A stretch of DNA of 40,898 bases, taken from NCBI RefSeq assembly GCF_020564935.1, contig NZ_JAJCXB010000059.1, positions 1 to 40,898 on the forward strand. Direction: 5' to 3'. The DNA comes from Streptomyces pinistramenti. GTDB taxonomy: Bacteria > Actinomycetota > Actinomycetes > Streptomycetales > Streptomycetaceae. The notes beneath the pieces are model-generated. The model saw nothing but the letters and a program-made list of their open reading frames with translations. It was not told where the DNA came from and made no database searches. The position numbers and the translations under genes are program-made. Below are positions 1 through 7,557 of this stretch, in pieces. How positions within the stretch are numbered: the stretch's first letter is position 1; each line of letters begins with the position of its first letter.

Positions 1-145
1 GCTCCCGCCTCAGCCCTCCCCATCCCCGCCTCCCGAGACGCTCGCGTCCCGTTCCCGCCTCCTGCCTCCGCCCCGAGGCGCGCCCCCCGAGGCACACCCG
101 AGGCCCCCGCCTGAGACGCCCACCCGAAACGCCCCCACCCCCACC

Positions 146-1279
146 TCACGCCAACATGTGCCCAGCCAGCAGATCGCCCAGGGCTTCCTCATGGGCGGCG
201 GCGGGGCCCATGGACAGCTCCAGTTGTTTGGCCCATGCGTGGTAGCGGTGCAGTGGGTAGTCGGTGTCCGCGCCGAATCCGCCGTGCAGGTGCTGCGCGG
301 TCTGGACGACCCGGCGTATGCCGTCCGATGCCCAGATCTTGGCGACCGCGACATCGCCTGCGGCCGGCAGGGCGCCGTCCGCGTCGGTGCTGATGCGCCA
401 GGCGGCCTGCCAGAGGGTGGCCGCCATCGCCCGTAGGTCGATGAAGCGGTCCGCCGCTTGCACGGCGACCGACTGGAAGGTGGCGACAGGGAAGCCGAAC
501 TGTTCGCGCTTGCCCGTGTAGTCGGCGGTCATGGCGAGTACGGCCTCTCCCAGGCCCAGTGCGAGCGCGCAGGTGCCGGTGGTCAGCAGTAGCCGCAGCT
601 GTTCCCAGGCCGCCGGGTCGGTGAGGGTTTCCCGGCCTGTGACGCGTACCGCGTCCAGCCGGACCTCGGCGTACCGCTCGCCGTTCGTCGAGATCTGTGT
701 GTCGAGCGTGACGCCGGTTCGGGTGGGCGGGACCAGCGCGAGGATCGCCCGGCCGTCGGCGGTGTGCGCGGGCAGCAGGATGCGGTCCGCGCCGTGGGCC
801 CAGGGGACCGCCGTGTGGATGCCGTCGAGTATCCAGTCCTCGTCCTCGGGGCGTGCGTCCACGGCGAGTTCGGCCGCTTCGTGTCCGGTACGTCCTCCGG
901 CGGCGACGGTCACCACCAGCTCGCCGTTTCCGATGCCGGGCAGTATCTCGGCGCGCAGCGCGTCCGAGCCGTGCCGCTGGACGGTGAGTGCCGCGGCGCC
1001 GCACTCCAGCAGCGGGACGCGCGCCAGTACCTTCGCCGATTCGCGGAGCACCAGGCACAGGGCCACCGGGTCGAGGCCGGCGCCGCCGTGTTCGGGCGCT
1101 ATCAGCAGGCTCAGCAGGTCGGCGTCGGCGAGGGTGCGCCACAGTGCGCGGTCGAAGTCGTCGGCGACCGCGCCGGGTGTGAGCGCGGGGCTGGGCACGC
1201 TGTCGGGTGTGACCCGTGAGAAGACGGCTTTCGCCGCTTCGACCGCGGCCTGTTGCTCCTCGGTGAAGGTGAAGTCCAC
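146..1279 (-). CDS. Acyl-CoA dehydrogenase family protein (FadE-like)
   Basis: FAD-dependent acyl-CoA dehydrogenase of 377 residues, the usual length, expected to oxidise an acyl-CoA to the 2-enoyl-CoA and pass electrons to ETF. The N-terminal helical domain starts MDFTFTEEQ and carries the AP-EHGGAGLD segment. The C-terminal domain has REQFGFPVATFQSV and HLHGGFGADTDYPLHR, typical flavin and substrate contacts. The YEGT segment that carries the catalytic Glu in medium-chain enzymes reads LSMG, so the base must lie elsewhere, or this is one subunit of a heteromer. GTG start at 1279 with GAAGGA about 8 nt upstream. A palindromic operator lies 95 bp upstream (1374-1387), shared with paaN and bkdA. 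Substrate unknown; a branched or aryl acyl-CoA would fit the regulon. Confidence 0.9.
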   Translation of the reverse strand: MDFTFTEEQQAAVEAAKAVFSRVTPDSVPSPALTPGAVADDFDRALWRTLADADLLSLLIAPEHGGAGLDPVALCLVLRESAKVLARVPLLECGAAALTVQRHGSDALRAEILPGIGNGELVVTVAAGGRTGHEAAELAVDARPEDEDWILDGIHTAVPWAHGADRILLPAHTADGRAILALVPPTRTGVTLDTQISTNGERYAEVRLDAVRVTGRETLTDPAAWEQLRLLLTTGTCALALGLGEAVLAMTADYTGKREQFGFPVATFQSVAVQAADRFIDLRAMAATLWQAAWRISTDADGALPAAGDVAVAKIWASDGIRRVVQTAQHLHGGFGADTDYPLHRYHAWAKQLELSMGPAAAHEEALGDLLAGHMLA

Positions 1280-1373
1280 TGGTCTGTCCTTCCGTGGGCG
1301 CTTCGACCTGACGGGGCGTCAAGGTAGAACAGGTTGCAGGAATTGGGAATGGCGGGTGAGGCGTAAGTCGGCG

Positions 1374-1387
1374 ACCGATCGTTCGGT
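1374..1387 (-). promoter_or_regulatory. Palindromic TetR-type operator, copy 1 (acyl-CoA dehydrogenase gene)
   Basis: The plus strand reads ACCGATCGTTCGGT; the gene strand reads ACCGAACGATCGGT, identical to the core upstream of paaN. On the gene strand TTGACC (1415-1420) and CACCAT (1391-1396), 18 bp apart, could be -35 and -10, which would put the operator over the transcription start. It resembles the CNAACGNNCGTTNG-type sites I recall for TetR regulators of phenylacetate catabolism. The palindrome is seen directly; the regulator is inferred. Confidence 0.65.
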
Positions 1388-1424
1388 TCCATGGTGGGAG
1401 GGGCGCGGCGCGAGGGTCAAACCC

Positions 1425-1433
1425 TGTGGATAA
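1425..1433 (-). promoter_or_regulatory. DnaA-box-like element TTATCCACA, copy 1
   Basis: Minus strand TTATCCACA, followed by GG, 37 bp upstream of the palindrome of the acyl-CoA dehydrogenase gene. It matches the classical DnaA box. The surrounding 16 nt (1423-1438) recur near paaN (6377-6392) with one mismatch. It may be a DnaA site or the site of another regulator. Confidence 0.5.
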
Positions 1434-1518
1434 CTCGGTGAGGCTGTGCCCGGTGGGATGGCCTGGGTACGGTTCCGTGGCGGAGTCAGCCGATCGGGAT
1501 TCTGGGAACGGGGCGGTA

Positions 1519-2187
1519 ATGCAGTCATATGGGGACGAAACGCGGTCAGTGGCCGCGCTCTCGCTACCCTCGCGGATCGTCATATGCGTGGCGGCCAGTG
1601 CCGTGGCGGTCGCCGTGGCGATCCACCTGGCCATGATGTTTCTGCATGTCGCGCCGCTGAACACGCTCAGCAAATCGCAGGGGAAACTGATCGGCGACTA
1701 CGTCTATCCCGAGTACGAGCAGAACTGGAAACTGTTCGCGCCGAACCCTCTCCAGCAGAACATCGCGGTGCAGGTGCGCGCCGAACTACGAACCCGGGAC
1801 GGCGGTCTGCGGGCCACCGGCTGGACCGACCTGACCGCCCGCGACGGTCAGGCCATCCACCACAACCTGCTCCCCAGCCACTTCCAGCAGAACCAATTGC
1901 GCCGCGGCTGGGAGAACTACCTCAGCTCGCACAACGAGCAGAACCGCCCCAACGGGGCACGCGGTGAGCTGGCCGAGCGCTACATCCGGCGGATCGTGAT
2001 GCAGCGGATGGGCGCCGAGTGGGCCGAGGGTGGGCAGGCCGAACGGATACAGGTCCGCTCGCAGACGACGCCGGTCAGCCCGCCGCCGTGGAGCACGGAG
2101 AAAGTCAGCGACAAGCCCGAGTTCCGGGTGCTGCCCTGGTGGCAGGTCACCGCAGCCGACCTGCCCGAGGGGGCGACGACCAAGTGA
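1519..2187 (+). CDS. DUF5819 family membrane protein
   Basis: About 222 residues from the ATG at 1519; an earlier ATG at 1426 would add 31 residues of non-conserved look. One hydrophobic helix lies near residues 18-38 (around IVICVAASAVAVAVAIHLAM), and the rest is predicted outside the membrane. The segment YPEYEQNWKLFAPNPLQQN carries the NW-LFAPNP signature I associate with DUF5819. The stop overlaps the GTG of the HTTM gene (GTGA), so the two are translationally coupled and probably work together. Function is not established. The arrangement recalls SdpA (one membrane helix) beside SdpB (an HTTM protein) in Bacillus; that is analogy only. Confidence 0.8.
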   Translation: MQSYGDETRSVAALSLPSRIVICVAASAVAVAVAIHLAMMFLHVAPLNTLSKSQGKLIGDYVYPEYEQNWKLFAPNPLQQNIAVQVRAELRTRDGGLRATGWTDLTARDGQAIHHNLLPSHFQQNQLRRGWENYLSSHNEQNRPNGARGELAERYIRRIVMQRMGAEWAEGGQAERIQVRSQTTPVSPPPWSTEKVSDKPEFRVLPWWQVTAADLPEGATTK

Positions 2188-3698
2188 CCGTGCCGAACTC
2201 ACCGAATTCACCGAACTCACCGAACCGGCCGAAATCGGCTGATCTTCCGGGGCCTTCGGGCTCGCCGGAGCCCCCGAGCGATCCGGCCTCCCCGAATTCT
2301 CCGCGTGTTCCGGGCCCGCCGGACGCCCCGGAGCAGCCGCGCGAGGGGCGGCCCGCGCAGGCACCCGAGGCGCCTCGGGACGACCACCGGCCGGCCGCCC
2401 CGGCCGCCGGCCTCGTGACGGAGACGCGCCTGGAGCAGGCCGTCGGCCGTGGCTTCCGGCTGGTCACAGACCGGGCCATGGCCCCGTACCAGACCGCCGT
2501 GGTGCGGATCGGTTTCGCGGCGACCTGGCTGCTTTTCCTGCTCCGGGAATGGCCGCACCGCGCGGTGCTCTACGGGCCCGACGGTCCCTGGAGCCTCGGC
2601 ATGGCGCGCCGGATGCTCGACGGCAATCACGCCTTCTCCGTGCTGACCTGGTCCGACGGGCGCGGCTGGTTCGAGTGCGTCTACCTGCTGGCCATCGTCG
2701 CCGCCGCGCTGCTGATGGTGGGCTGGCGCACCCGCACCATGTCGGTGCTTTTCATGATCGGTGTGCTGTCGCTGCAGAACCGCAGCATCTTCATCGGTGA
2801 CGGCGGGGACAACATCATCCACCTGATGTCGATGTACCTGGTGCTGACCCGGTGCGGCCAGGTGTGGTCACTGGACGCCCGCCGCGCCAAGCGGGCGGCC
2901 GCCAGGAACGCCGCGGCATCGGCCGACTCCGGAGCCGAAGGCGCTCCCGGGCGTGACCTGCCCGGTGTTCTGCTGTGGACCGTCCTCGGGCTCGCCCTGG
3001 CCACCGCCGAGCTGCTCGGTTGCCACGGTCTGGGCTGGTTCGAGGACGGGCCGTTCCCGAACCTCGGCTGGGGGCTGGCGCTGTGGATCCTGTGGGCCGG
3101 GCACGGCCTGTGGTGGGCCGCGAACCGCTACGCACCGGGGGAGCCGCGGACCGTTCTCGACGTCCTCGCCAAGCTCGTGCACAACGGCACCCTGCTGGTG
3201 ATCATGGTCGAGGTCTGCCTCGTCTACGCCACCGCCGGCTGGTACAAGATCCAGGGATCGCGCTGGCAGGACGGCACAGCCGTGTACTACCCGATGCACC
3301 TGGACTACTTCTCGCCCTGGCCCGAGCTGTCCCGGCTGCTGGGCGACAGCGGGCTGCTGGTCATGCTGCTGACCTACGGCACGGTGATCGTGCAGGTCGC
3401 CTTCCCGTTCACGCTGTTCAACCGCCGCCTGAAGAACGTTCTGCTGGTCGCGATGATCTGCGAGCACCTGTCGATCGCGTTCCTGCTGGGGCTGCCGTTC
3501 TTCTCCCTCGCGATGATCGCCGCCGACGCGGTCTTCCTGCCGACGAACTTCCTGACCTGGCTCTCCGCCCGGATCTCGGCGCTGCGTCGGCGGCTCTTCT
3601 CCAGGGGCGGCCCGGCCCGCCCGGCCGCGGCGCCCGGGGGCGATGAACCGGAGGCCCGTACGCACGGCTCCGGCGGGGGCCATACGCTCGTGGGGTGA
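2184..3698 (+). CDS. HTTM domain (vitamin K-dependent carboxylase-like) membrane protein
   Basis: About 504 residues. The GTG at 2184 overlaps the TGA of the DUF5819 gene. The first ~80 residues are Pro-rich and open with PNS/PNR/PKS triplets encoded by a 9-nt repeat. From about residue 95 (MAPYQTAVVRIGFAATWLLF) a multi-helix domain follows with several membrane segments and polar loops such as WYKIQGSRWQDGTAVYY and YFSPWP, typical of HTTM proteins. These are related to gamma-glutamyl carboxylase, but most bacterial members have no proven reaction. The last ~35 residues are basic and Pro/Gly-rich. Always coupled here to DUF5819, so a two-component membrane complex is likely. Confidence 0.85.
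   Translation: MTVPNSPNSPNSPNRPKSADLPGPSGSPEPPSDPASPNSPRVPGPPDAPEQPREGRPAQAPEAPRDDHRPAAPAAGLVTETRLEQAVGRGFRLVTDRAMAPYQTAVVRIGFAATWLLFLLREWPHRAVLYGPDGPWSLGMARRMLDGNHAFSVLTWSDGRGWFECVYLLAIVAAALLMVGWRTRTMSVLFMIGVLSLQNRSIFIGDGGDNIIHLMSMYLVLTRCGQVWSLDARRAKRAAARNAAASADSGAEGAPGRDLPGVLLWTVLGLALATAELLGCHGLGWFEDGPFPNLGWGLALWILWAGHGLWWAANRYAPGEPRTVLDVLAKLVHNGTLLVIMVEVCLVYATAGWYKIQGSRWQDGTAVYYPMHLDYFSPWPELSRLLGDSGLLVMLLTYGTVIVQVAFPFTLFNRRLKNVLLVAMICEHLSIAFLLGLPFFSLAMIAADAVFLPTNFLTWLSARISALRRRLFSRGGPARPAAAPGGDEPEARTHGSGGGHTLVG
2193..2237 (+). repeat. 9-nt tandem repeat at the start of the HTTM gene
   Basis: Five units of CCGAACTCA, the last two diverged, encode PNS-PNS-PNS-PNR-PKS. The tract lies in the disordered N-terminus and could vary in copy number by slippage. 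Confidence 0.75.
3683..3688 (+). promoter_or_regulatory. -10-like hexamer for leaderless start of the TrmH gene
   Basis: TACGCT fits TANNNT and ends 6 nt before the GTG at 3695, the spacing expected for a leaderless transcript. It lies in the 3' end of the HTTM gene, so the methyltransferase may have its own promoter. No clear -35 is seen. Confidence 0.35.
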
Positions 3699-4411
3699 GC
3701 AGCGAGAAAACCGCCCCGGACGAGCAGCGCCCCGAGGCCGCAGAGGAGCCCGGCGCCCCGACCGAGCCGGTCCAGTACGACGAGGGCTACGGCCAGGAGA
3801 TCGGCGTCGGGCCGCACCCGGCGCCGTGGCCCCAGGACGTCCGCTACGACCCGGAGCTGCTCGCGCAGGGCGACCGGCGCAATGTCGTCGACCGGTACCG
3901 CTACTGGACGCGCGAGGCGATCGTCGCCGACCTCGACACCCGGCGCCATGAATTCCATGTGGCCGTCGAGAACTGGGGCCACGACTTCAACATCGGTTCG
4001 GTGGTGCGGACCGCCAACGCCTTCCTGGCCCAGGAGATCCACATCGTCGGACGGCGCCGCTGGAACCGCCGCGGCGCGATGGTGACCGACCGCTACCAGC
4101 ACGTCCGTCATCACCCGGGCACCGAGGACCTGACCGCCTGGGCCGCGTCCGAGAGCCTGCCGATCATCGGTATCGACAACCTTCCCGGCGCCGTCCCGCT
4201 GGAGACGACGGAGCTGCCGCGCCGCTGTGTGCTGCTCTTCGGGCAGGAAGGTCCCGGGCTGACGGAGGAGGCGCGTCGGCATGCTTCCGTGGTCTGCTCG
4301 ATCGCGCAGTTCGGGTCGACCCGGTCGATCAACGCGGGCGCCGCGGCCGCCATCGCCATGCACGCCTGGATCGGCCGGCACGCCGTGATCGAGGCGCCCG
4401 GCACCCCCTGA
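3695..4411 (+). CDS. TrmH/SpoU family RNA methyltransferase
   Basis: 238 residues. SAM-dependent 2'-O-ribose methyltransferase of the SPOUT class. The N-terminal ~75 residues are acidic and variable. The SpoU motifs are all present: motif 1 NWGHDFNIGSVVRTANAF, motif 2 CVLLFGQEGPGL, and motif 3 STRSINAGAAAAIAMHAW, which form the knotted SAM site. The target (tRNA or rRNA) cannot be told from sequence. The GTG at 3695 overlaps the HTTM stop (GTGA). The coupling to membrane genes looks positional rather than functional. Confidence 0.92.
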   Translation: MSSEKTAPDEQRPEAAEEPGAPTEPVQYDEGYGQEIGVGPHPAPWPQDVRYDPELLAQGDRRNVVDRYRYWTREAIVADLDTRRHEFHVAVENWGHDFNIGSVVRTANAFLAQEIHIVGRRRWNRRGAMVTDRYQHVRHHPGTEDLTAWAASESLPIIGIDNLPGAVPLETTELPRRCVLLFGQEGPGLTEEARRHASVVCSIAQFGSTRSINAGAAAAIAMHAWIGRHAVIEAPGTP

Positions 4412-4493
4412 CGGCCGCCCGTCCCGCGCCCACCGGACGTCATCCGGCCGTCTCCCCGGGGCACCGTCGCGCCCCAGGGATTCCGCGTCCGCG

Positions 4494-6176
4494 TCAGGCC
4501 GGGCGGCGTACCTCCACCGTCCGGAAGCGGTTCGCCACGAATGCGCCGTCGCACAGTGCCGCGTTGGCCGCCGGATTGCCGCCCGAACCGTGGAAGTCGG
4601 AGAAGGCCGCGGTCTGGTTCACGTAGACCCCGCCGGTCAGGTTCAGCGACAGCTGGGCGCACTCCTCCAGGCAGACGTCCTGGACCAGGCGCTCCACCTC
4701 GGCGGACGTGGTGTACGCGCCGACGGTCATGGCGCCCTGGTCCCGGATCGTGCGCCGCAGCAGTTCCACGGCGTCGGCCGCGGAGTCGACGGCCACGGCG
4801 AAGGACACCGGGCCGAAGTGCTCCGAGAGGTAGGCCGCTTCGTCTTCCGGCTCGGCGCCGTCCAGCTTGACGATCACCGGCGTGCGCACCATCGCCCCGG
4901 GGAACTCCGGGTTGGCCACCGACCGGGAAGCCAGGGCCACGTCGCCCAGCCCGGACGCCGCGTCGATCCGCGCCTTCACCTGCGGGTTCACGATCGCGCC
5001 CAGCAGGGCGTTGGCCCGGGTGTCGTCGCCGAGCAGGCCGCTCACCGCGCCCGCGAGATCGGTGACCACCTCGTCGTACGACTTGGGGCCCGTTTCGGTG
5101 GTGATGCCGCCCCGGGGGATGAGGAGGTTCTGCGGGGTGGTGCACATCTGGCCGCTGTAGAGCGACAGGGAGAAGGCGAGGTTGCCGAGCATGCCCTTGT
5201 AGTCGTCCGTCGAGTCGATCACGACGGTGTTGACGCCGGCTTTTTCGGTGTAGACCTGCGCCTGGCGGGCGTTGGCCTCCAGCCAGTCGCCGAAGGCGGT
5301 CGACCCGGTGTAGTCGATGATGCGGACCTCGGGGCGGACCGCCAGGGTCTTGGCGAGCCCTTCATCGGGCCGGTCCACGGCCAGGCACACCAGGTCGGCG
5401 GGGAATCCGGCCTCGGTGAGCACCTCGCGCGCCACCCGTACCGTCAGCGCCAGCGGCAGTACGGCGCGCGGGTGCGGCTTGACGAGCACCGGATTGCCGG
5501 TGGCCAGCGAGGCGAACAGGCCCGGGTAGCCGTTCCACGTCGGGAAGGTGTTGCACCCGATCATCAACGCGACGCCGCGCGGCACGGCGGTGAAGGACTT
5601 GGCCAGCTTCAGCGGGTCACGCTTGCCCTGCGGCTTGGACCAGGGGGCCTGCTCCGGGGTGCGGGTCTGCTCGGCGTACGCGTACGTGACCGCCTCCATG
5701 CCGCGGTCCTGCGCGTGCGGCCCGCCCGCCTGGAACGCCATCATGAACGCCTGGCCACTGGTGTGCATCACGGCCTGCGCGAACTCGTGGGTGCGGGCAC
5801 TGATCCGCGCCAGGATCTCCAGACAGACCGCCGCCCGTACCTCGGGCCCCGCGTCCCGCCAGGCGGGCATCGCGGCACGCATGGCGGGCAGCAGCACGTC
5901 CACGTCGGGGTGCGGGTAGCTGATGCCCAACTCCGGCCCGTACGGGGACACTTCCTGGCCGACCCAGTCGTCCGTACCGGGCTGGTCCAGCTCGAAGCGG
6001 GCGCCGCGCAGTGCCTCGAACGCGGCCACTCCGTCGGGCGCAGCGGTCTCCCCGTACGCCTTCGGGTGCTCGGGGTGGGGCGACCAGTAGGCGCGGGTGC
6101 GGACCGTCTCCAGCGCCTGGTCGAGGGTCGGGCGGTGCTTCTCGATCAACTGCGCTGCGGTCATTTCGGCGGCCAT
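4494..6176 (-). CDS. paaN: PaaN-type aldehyde dehydrogenase (phenylacetate degradation)
   Basis: 560 residues, an aldehyde dehydrogenase-fold protein of the stand-alone PaaN group (no C-terminal MaoC hydratase domain as in the proteobacterial fusion). The family is linked to NADP-dependent oxidation of the ring-opened semialdehyde of phenylacetyl-CoA catabolism. Nucleotide-binding segments are PRGVALMIGCNTFPTWNGYP and DYTGSTAFGDW; the conserved Glu is in EKAG (about E311) and the catalytic Cys in SGQMCTTPQN (about C345). No paaABCDE oxygenase genes are in the window, so its role here could be in another aromatic or acyl pathway. ATG at 6176 with GAGGAG about 11 nt upstream. The promoter carries an embedded palindrome at 6341-6354, suggesting TetR repression. 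Confidence 0.9.
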   Translation of the reverse strand: MAAEMTAAQLIEKHRPTLDQALETVRTRAYWSPHPEHPKAYGETAAPDGVAAFEALRGARFELDQPGTDDWVGQEVSPYGPELGISYPHPDVDVLLPAMRAAMPAWRDAGPEVRAAVCLEILARISARTHEFAQAVMHTSGQAFMMAFQAGGPHAQDRGMEAVTYAYAEQTRTPEQAPWSKPQGKRDPLKLAKSFTAVPRGVALMIGCNTFPTWNGYPGLFASLATGNPVLVKPHPRAVLPLALTVRVAREVLTEAGFPADLVCLAVDRPDEGLAKTLAVRPEVRIIDYTGSTAFGDWLEANARQAQVYTEKAGVNTVVIDSTDDYKGMLGNLAFSLSLYSGQMCTTPQNLLIPRGGITTETGPKSYDEVVTDLAGAVSGLLGDDTRANALLGAIVNPQVKARIDAASGLGDVALASRSVANPEFPGAMVRTPVIVKLDGAEPEDEAAYLSEHFGPVSFAVAVDSAADAVELLRRTIRDQGAMTVGAYTTSAEVERLVQDVCLEECAQLSLNLTGGVYVNQTAAFSDFHGSGGNPAANAALCDGAFVANRFRTVEVRRPA

Positions 6177-6334
6177 CGATGACCAACTCCTCGTCGAGCC
6201 GGGCGGAGAGCGAACAGGGAAAGGGTGCGCGGTGGAATGCGGTGGATACGGGACGGAATGGAGGCGGAGATGCGGATGGGGAGTGCGGGGTCGGGTGGAT
6301 GTGTGTAGTTGGGAGGGAGTAGGGCAATGGAGTT

Positions 6335-6362
6335 AGAGTAACCGAACGATCGGTCGGGGCAA
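6335..6362 (-). promoter_or_regulatory. paaN promoter with operator copy 2 between -35 and -10
   Basis: Read on the minus strand: TTGCCC (6357-6362), 16 bp, then TACTCT (6335-6340, fits TANNNT). The spacer 6341-6356 holds the palindrome ACCGAACGATCGGT at 6341-6354. A repressor bound there would block RNA polymerase. The leader to the paaN ATG would be about 150 nt. The hexamers are judged by eye. Confidence 0.6.
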
Positions 6363-6378
6363 GGGGGTCCGGCGAGCC

Positions 6379-6387
6379 TGTGGACAA
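6379..6387 (-). promoter_or_regulatory. DnaA-box-like element TTGTCCACA, copy 2
   Basis: Minus strand TTGTCCACA followed by GG, 24 bp upstream of the paaN operator. It is the form preferred as a DnaA box in Streptomyces. Flanking bases match copy 1 over 16 nt with one mismatch. Confidence 0.5.
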
Positions 6388-6689
6388 CTCGGGCGGGGAG
6401 GAGTGGTCGCCATGACGGGAATCGGGGATCTGCGCCGCCGCGGCGGAGGCGGGCACGAGGGCAGTGCGGCAGGGGTTCGCGCAGGTGGCCTCGGGTGCCG
6501 GCCGCTCCGCGCCGCGATACCGGGCCGTGCCGGGCGGACCGTGGCCGCGACCGTGCGTCGGCTGGATCGGCCCGCCGGAAAAGGCCGGATCCCGGCGTAT
6601 CGGCGGGCTGCGGAGCGCGACCGCGTCGCCCCTGCGCGACCGCCTCGCCATCCCGTGGCCGGACTCACAGACCGCGCCGATTCCTCCCT
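6388..6689. other. Stretch without a convincing gene between paaN promoter and TetR gene
   Basis: Open frames exist on both strands, but their translations are Arg/Pro/Ala-rich and low in aliphatic residues, as expected of non-coding high-GC DNA. Together with the fragment at 6690-6845 it may be the eroded site of a lost gene. No hairpin or further operator copy is evident. Confidence 0.5.
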
Positions 6690-6845
6690 GCTCGGCGGGC
6701 GCCCCTGGAGCAACTCCCCGCAGGGGCAAGGCTTGTGGAGTGGACCGAGCGCTTTGGTGCGCCCTGGATCCGGGATGTGCTGGACTCCCTGCACCACCAG
6801 TACGCCGGCGGCCGCCTCGCGCCGTCCCCGCGCCCTGCGGCGCGG
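6690..6845 (+). pseudogene. Possible C-terminal remnant of a 3-hydroxyacyl-CoA dehydrogenase
   Basis: One plus-strand frame reads LVEWTERFGAPWIRDVLDSL then HHQYAGGRLAPSPR. It has a normal protein composition and resembles the C-terminal end of 3-hydroxyacyl-CoA dehydrogenases, where LHxxYGxxRFAPSPLL-like segments occur. The upstream part of the frame is not protein-like, no start is evident, and third positions are less G/C-biased than in neighbouring genes. Such dehydrogenase genes often sit beside paaN in actinobacteria as far as I recall, so a decayed gene is plausible. Identification is tentative. Confidence 0.3.
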
Positions 6846-6875
6846 TGCAGACCAAGAGGAATGAGTGCTCTAATC

Positions 6876-7466
6876 ATGACCATGGCCAAGCGCGACACCT
6901 ACACGCCCGATTCGCTGCTCGCGGTCGCCGCCGAGGTGTTCAACGAGCGCGGGTACGACGGCACGTCCATGGAGCACCTCTCCAAGGCGGCCGGAATCTC
7001 CAAGTCCTCGATCTACCACCACGTGCGCAGCAAGGAAGAGCTGCTGCGCCGGGCGATAAGCCGTGCCCTGGACGGGCTGTTCGGGGTGCTGGAGGAGCCG
7101 GGGGCCGTCGAGGGGCGGGCGATCGAGCGCCTGGAGTACGTCACCCGGCGCGAGGCCGAGGTGCTGATGGACGAACTGCCCTACGTGACGCTGCTGCTGC
7201 GGGTGCGGGGCAACACCGACACCGAGCGGTGGGCCATGGAGCGCCGCCGGGAGTTCGACCACGCGGTCGCCGGCCTGCTGAAGCTGGCCGCGGCCGACGG
7301 TGACCTGCGGGCGGACGTCGACATTCCGCTGGCGACCCGGCTGCTCTTCGGCATGATCAACTCGATCGTGGAGTGGTACCGCCCGGGGCGCGGCGGCGCG
7401 GCCAGCAGGGACGAGGTCGCCGAGGCGGTCGTCCGTACGGCGTTCGCGGGGCTGCGCACCTCCTGA
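6876..7466 (+). CDS. TetR/AcrR family transcriptional regulator
   Basis: About 196 residues from the ATG at 6876. The N-terminal TetR HTH spans about residues 8-55, with the recognition part TSMEHLSKAAGISKSSIYHHVRSKEELL. The remaining helices form the ligand-binding and dimer domain (YVTLLLRVRGNTDTERWAME, FGMINSIVEWYRPG). Starts at 6861 (hard against AAGAGGA) and 6882 are also possible. It lies between paaN and bkdABC, both of which carry the palindrome ACCGAACRATCGGT, as does the acyl-CoA dehydrogenase gene. I infer that this protein is the repressor of that set, with an acyl-CoA or aryl-CoA inducer. No clear copy of the palindrome precedes its own gene. Confidence 0.9.
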   Translation: MTMAKRDTYTPDSLLAVAAEVFNERGYDGTSMEHLSKAAGISKSSIYHHVRSKEELLRRAISRALDGLFGVLEEPGAVEGRAIERLEYVTRREAEVLMDELPYVTLLLRVRGNTDTERWAMERRREFDHAVAGLLKLAAADGDLRADVDIPLATRLLFGMINSIVEWYRPGRGGAASRDEVAEAVVRTAFAGLRTS

Positions 7467-7490
7467 CGGCGCCGCAGCTCGCCGTGGCCC

Positions 7491-7516
7491 GGCGCACCGG
7501 GTGAGGTCCGGGCGCC
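7491..7516. terminator. Hairpin between converging tetR and bkdR-like genes
   Basis: GGCGCACCGG, a 7-nt loop GTGAGGT, then CCGGGCGCC: nine paired bases with one bulged A. It lies 24 bp after the TetR stop and 41 bp from the regulator stop on the other strand, so it could serve both. No U-tract, as usual in Streptomyces. Confidence 0.55.
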
Positions 7517-7557
7517 TCTTGGTCGTCCCGGCGCCGGGAAAGGCTCCGGGGCGGGCC

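Noticed and set aside
1..145. Possible gene end at the left edge
   Set aside because: C-rich tract with repeated CCCGAGGC-like words; open frames look non-coding.
6740..6756. ACCGAGCGCTTTGGT near the TetR gene as a fourth operator
   Set aside because: Arms do not match each other well and spacing differs from the three good copies.
6403..6864. 153-codon frame upstream of the TetR gene
   Set aside because: Arg/Pro/Gly-rich translation with no recognisable segment and no ribosome site.
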